Assembly (NCBI RefSeq): GCF_012844305.1
Contig: NZ_JABANE010000076.1
Coordinates: 1-42,153 of the forward strand
Direction: 5' to 3'
Source: Flammeovirga aprica JL-4
GTDB taxonomy: Bacteria; Bacteroidota; Bacteroidia; Cytophagales; Flammeovirgaceae
Length of the DNA stretch: 42,153 nucleotides
Of this stretch, positions 39,176-42,153 are shown piece by piece. The notes below the pieces were generated by a model. It searched no databases, was not told the origin of the DNA, and was given only the letters and a program-made list of their open reading frames with translations. Every line of letters begins with the position of its first letter. Within the stretch, counting starts at the first letter, position 1. Both the position numbers and the translations under genes were made by a program.

Positions 39176-40381
39176 TTATATTTCGTTTGAATAAAAGTCG
39201 TCTATTAATTCATTTACATTTTTGAAACTCTCATCGCTCATTGAGTACATTACCAGTTTGTCTAAACTGATGAAAAGCTTCTTTATTTTCTCAATTTCAA
39301 TTCCAGAACGGAATGAAAGTAATTCCAAATCTTCCCAGTTATCCTGTTTGTTTAGGTTGATATTGTACTTATTAAGAATATGATTCAGTAAATACTGCTT
39401 TCTTTTGTCTAGAATATTTTTGTTATTTTTCTGTCCTAAATAGAGTTGTCCAAGTGTATTTACAAATTTTAGGCTTTCATTCTTAGGAGGAATGATATTA
39501 GGAATAGGTCTTTGTTCTCTTTTGGCTTCAAAAATCAAGTAGATAAAGATGATCAACAACAGTAAATAAACGGCTTCTCTTAATCCATCATTCCCTAAAA
39601 GCACACGCAAAGGTGAATTGTGGCCTTTTCTTCCCAAAGAGTAATACTCCGTTTTAATATAATCTCCCTCAGGAAATTCTTTTATTATTTCATTGACAAG
39701 AAGGTGATTGTCATTATGTAAAAGTGCTATGTTAGTAAAAACTTTAGGTATACTTAAAAGGTAAATAGCTCCTTGATCTACATTTTTTTTGAGAAACACA
39801 GCGTCAAAATTGGTATTGCGTGCTAGTACTTCAGTGTCAAGAGTATCATACTTATCAAATGAAGTAGTCATATCAAAACTTGAAAAATAGCCTTTCTGTT
39901 CATTAAACTCAATCAATGTGGTGTCCAAGTCAAAATTGAAATCCTTCTTTTGGATCATCTCTTTGATAGATATATTAGAGTAATCAATATCAAGTTCGAC
40001 CCCTAAAGCTTTCGTCATGTCATGATTAAGTTTCTCAGTGGCAATGATGATCGTATTTCCTGATGATGCACTCTGAAGCATAGCATCAACGCTTTCTTTA
40101 TCAAATGTCAGTTTTTTGCCTACTATAAAAAGATTTTCGGTTGAATAGTCTTCTTTGTCAGTAACCAATATTTCATAGGCTGTGGATCTAGAATACTTTA
40201 TATTCATTTTCATCTCTTCATCCTTGAGCAGTTCCATCAATGCTTTAGTACCGTAGGGATCTTTGGAGTTAGAATTGTAATGAGCAGTCCAGTTTGTTTC
40301 ATTTTTTGAATTGACACTAATGACGAGGTACAGCACCACAGCAAAAATTAAAATGAGGTATTGCTTATTGAACTTTTTCAT
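39176..40381 (-). CDS. DUF4350-domain membrane protein
   Basis: A 401-residue protein with an N-terminal helix (about 8-24), an extracytoplasmic DUF4350-type domain with KDPYGTKALMELLKD (residues about 41-55), GNTIIIATEKLNHDMTKALG and the LLSIPKVFTNIALLHNDNH segment. A second helix (about 268-286, EAVYLLLLIIFIYLIF) and a cytoplasmic tail of about 115 residues follow. The fold resembles GATase-like/ABC-associated sensor domains. Its role in the MoxR operon is not known. The start overlaps the end of the DUF4129 gene by 17 bp, and MoxR begins 2 bp after its stop, so it is tightly coupled at both ends. Confidence 0.85.
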   Translation of the reverse strand: MKKFNKQYLILIFAVVLYLVISVNSKNETNWTAHYNSNSKDPYGTKALMELLKDEEMKMNIKYSRSTAYEILVTDKEDYSTENLFIVGKKLTFDKESVDAMLQSASSGNTIIIATEKLNHDMTKALGVELDIDYSNISIKEMIQKKDFNFDLDTTLIEFNEQKGYFSSFDMTTSFDKYDTLDTEVLARNTNFDAVFLKKNVDQGAIYLLSIPKVFTNIALLHNDNHLLVNEIIKEFPEGDYIKTEYYSLGRKGHNSPLRVLLGNDGLREAVYLLLLIIFIYLIFEAKREQRPIPNIIPPKNESLKFVNTLGQLYLGQKNNKNILDKRKQYLLNHILNKYNINLNKQDNWEDLELLSFRSGIEIEKIKKLFISLDKLVMYSMSDESFKNVNELIDDFYSNEI

Positions 40382-41054
40382 ATTGACTTACTGCAGTTTC
40401 AAAATCGTTGTACATATCTTTAACTTGCTGATAGATTGTCTCATTTGCATCAAATTCACCATACCAGCAGTATTGGAAATAAACCCCAATGGAATGAAAC
40501 GTTTTTTTGATCAGTTCTTCTTTTAGCTGAAGTAAAATATCATTATGGTGATCAACTTTTTTCAGGTTGATTATTCCTTTCTTATCCAATTGATCGATGG
40601 AAAGAAGATAATACAGTCTTACAATTTCATGATAATCCTTTGCTTTAATAGCTTCTTTCAGTTGAGTGCTAAGTGGTATGATATCTTGGTTAGGAGAATA
40701 GATAGTATTGAAACCTTTTTCATCAAATTTTTCACGATTTCTAAAAACAATAATATGATTTGATTTTAAAACCAAAAATATTCCCCATATAAATAATATT
40801 GCGATGGAAAGCTTAATGATATCTACAACATATTCAAGGCTGATATCTGGCGCAACATCAAAAAATTTTGAAAGGTAGTCTACAAACCAATCACTGAATT
40901 TTTCACTGGCTGATATTTTATGTGTCGGTAACTCATAAGTATAATCACCGTTTTCCTTCAGATCACTCAGCTTTTCTTTAGAGAATTCCCTCTCTTGTGC
41001 ATTGACAGCAAAAGCGACAAAGAATATGTAAATTAGAACTATATATTTTCTCAT
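40365..41054 (-). CDS. DUF4129-domain membrane protein of the MoxR operon
   Basis: A 229-residue protein. A signal peptide ends near residue 20 (AVNAQ). An amphipathic stretch (SASEKFSDWFVDYLSKFF) and one helix (about 88-106, KLSIAILFIWGIFLVL) follow, and a C-terminal cytoplasmic DUF4129-like helical domain (about 130-228) contains AIKAKDYHEIVRLYYLLSIDQLDKKGII. DUF4129 proteins recur beside MoxR/DUF58 or transglutaminase-like genes. It is the second gene of the operon, 249 bp downstream of the multi-helix protein gene, and overlaps DUF4350 by 17 bp. Confidence 0.82.
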   Translation of the reverse strand: MRKYIVLIYIFFVAFAVNAQEREFSKEKLSDLKENGDYTYELPTHKISASEKFSDWFVDYLSKFFDVAPDISLEYVVDIIKLSIAILFIWGIFLVLKSNHIIVFRNREKFDEKGFNTIYSPNQDIIPLSTQLKEAIKAKDYHEIVRLYYLLSIDQLDKKGIINLKKVDHHNDILLQLKEELIKKTFHSIGVYFQYCWYGEFDANETIYQQVKDMYNDFETAVSQYEKVQ

Positions 41055-41303
41055 TTTAAATTTGTCTTCATTAAAAACCTGAATGAAATGATTACATTGA
41101 TACTATAATTCCCCAGTGTTCATGTTCTATTTTCTACAACACTTATTAAGCAAGACTTCTTTCTCTTTTTTAAAGGGAAAAAGAAGACGATGATACTTAG
41201 AAAAATAATATGTTGTAGTAATGGGAGATGAAGTTGTATAGTATAGATGCAGTAAAGGTGATTACAGCAATAAATACTAAGGTTTCAATCAAAAAGGAAA
41301 TAG
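41055..41303. other. Gap inside the MoxR operon
   Basis: These 249 bp between the multi-helix membrane gene and the DUF4129 gene contain no convincing ORF. CTTCTTT and AAAGAAG at 41157-41191 form a weak hairpin without a T-run. There may be a promoter for the DUF4129 gene here, but no TAnnTTTG match was found. Confidence 0.4.
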
Positions 41304-42053
41304 CTACGCCATCAATTCAACTTCTCTCACTAAGCTTGTGAGTTCCTTCTTTTCTTTTAATGAAAAATATAAAACGGTAAAGCCTAATTGCATAATTATC
41401 ACAACCAATGGTGTGATCATCAATGTTAAACACGAACAGCTGATCAATACTATCATATAAATCTGTACGATACTTTCACCAATGTAGAGCAGAGGTACTA
41501 TAAATGATACTGCAGTAAGACCAAATCCAATGATCTGATTTATAAGTGATACGATCATCATAGTCATAAAGATATAACCAAAGGAAGACCACCAATTATG
41601 TTTTATCAGGTAAGAGCATCTTTTCATTGTCCCCATTATATCAAGATCTTCAAATACAATAATAGGAATAGCAATAGAATAGGTGATCATTACGTATATG
41701 CCGGGGAGATAGAAGAAAAATGAAGAAATAATAATCAGGATGCCTAGCAGTATTGAAATCACAAAAACTTTGGGTAAATACTCAAAAGTGATCTTTCTGA
41801 CATCTGAAATTGTAAAGTTTTCTTTTTTATCCATGTAGGCCTTTACGATACTTGGCCCCATGGTAATAAGCATTAAAAAACCAACATGGATAATAAGTCC
41901 TCCCACCCAAAGAGCTGGGCTCAACATTACTGTAATTATATATGAAATTAGTTTTTCAGAACTTCCTAAACTCGATGAATCGAACAATGGGTCAACAAAG
42001 GAATAGGTCATTAATGCAGTACCAACCAAAAAAAATGGACATGCCAATAACAA
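41304..42053 (-). CDS. Multi-helix membrane protein of the MoxR operon, N-terminus uncertain
   Basis: The open frame gives 249 residues with about six helices, including FVISILLGILIIISSFFFYLP and MLSPALWVGGLIIHVGF. Bacteroidota MoxR operons often begin with such a protein of unknown function. The 5-prime end is unclear: the only frame-compatible start near the edge is a TTG at 42053, in the middle of a hydrophobic run. The frame can be read back to 42086 (QNFNTITKSI before LLLACPFFL) where a TAG closes it. Another frame, open from the window end, gives plausible sequence (DFIKFKLSLTYFLSNLMSV), so a frameshift near 42090 is possible. Confidence 0.7.
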   Translation of the reverse strand: MLLACPFFLVGTALMTYSFVDPLFDSSSLGSSEKLISYIITVMLSPALWVGGLIIHVGFLMLITMGPSIVKAYMDKKENFTISDVRKITFEYLPKVFVISILLGILIIISSFFFYLPGIYVMITYSIAIPIIVFEDLDIMGTMKRCSYLIKHNWWSSFGYIFMTMMIVSLINQIIGFGLTAVSFIVPLLYIGESIVQIYMIVLISCSCLTLMITPLVVIIMQLGFTVLYFSLKEKKELTSLVREVELMA

Positions 42054-42153
42054 AATTGATTTAGTAATCGTATTGAAATTTTGTAACTACTCACCGACAT
42101 TAAATTAGACAAAAAGTAAGTCAGCGATAATTTAAATTTAATAAAATCTTCAT

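Overview
The window reads as chromosomal DNA of a Bacteroidota bacterium, most likely a marine Cytophagales of the Flammeovirga type. The genus is an inference; the phylum is well supported. It is AT-rich, uses TAnnTTTG-type -7 promoter elements rather than TATAAT, shows few Shine-Dalgarno sequences, has many signal peptides ending in AQ or GQ, and carries phylum-typical genes: a DUF3276 PUR-alpha-like protein, a MoxR/DUF58/DUF4350/DUF4129 operon, and an RlhA-type U32 protein. I see no rRNA, tRNA, CRISPR array, transposase or prophage.

Layout. 1-6.5 kb: end of a possible S4-domain protein, rlhA, a glutamate/aspartate symporter, a DPP-IV-like exopeptidase, and a divergent periplasmic thioredoxin. 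6.6-11.3 kb: a minus-strand run of a FAD amine oxidoreductase, a coupled PAS membrane sensor, aat and pepD. 11.5-14.5 kb, plus strand: a TPR protein, a metallo-beta-lactamase-fold hydrolase coupled to pssA, and a frameshifted lipoprotein gene. 14.5-17.4 kb, minus strand: an unrecognised membrane-anchored protein, an AI-2E family permease, and DUF3276. 17.5-20.2 kb: two tandem RlpA/SPOR proteins, the first without its catalytic Glu, then a lone DUF58 protein. 20.3-27.2 kb: a CoA-transferase, a small lipoprotein, hisS, the NUDIX-pyrR-pyrB run, and an outer-membrane-like protein.

The most interesting region is 27.2-32.8 kb. It encodes a glutamyl-tRNA reductase (hemA), a single-domain globin, a c-type heme (DUF3365/Tll0287-like) protein, a very small five-helix membrane protein with two H-x13-H pairs in helices 3 and 5 (the di-heme b pattern of NOX/ferric reductases), an FAD/NAD(P)H/[2Fe-2S] reductase, and a membrane-anchored pentaheme cytochrome c. 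Together they look like a split NOX/ferric-reductase-type chain: NAD(P)H to FAD and Fe-S, then two b hemes across the membrane, then periplasmic c hemes. A globin and a heme-synthesis entry enzyme are built into the same cluster. The leaders inside the cluster share an unusual CTCCC motif, and two of them share an identical 19-bp box just upstream of the two c-type heme genes. A 16-bp perfect palindrome and two -7-like elements lie upstream of hemA.

32.9-36.8 kb: a SLATT/DUF4231 membrane protein, an array of four evenly spaced small hairpins, an unrecognised lipoprotein coupled to a small protein, and a GH140/DUF4038-like glycosidase. 36.8-42.1 kb: a minus-strand operon of a multi-helix membrane protein, DUF4129, DUF4350, MoxR AAA+ ATPase and DUF58. 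Strong bidirectional terminators separate most convergent genes, and three families of short intergenic palindromic repeats are present.
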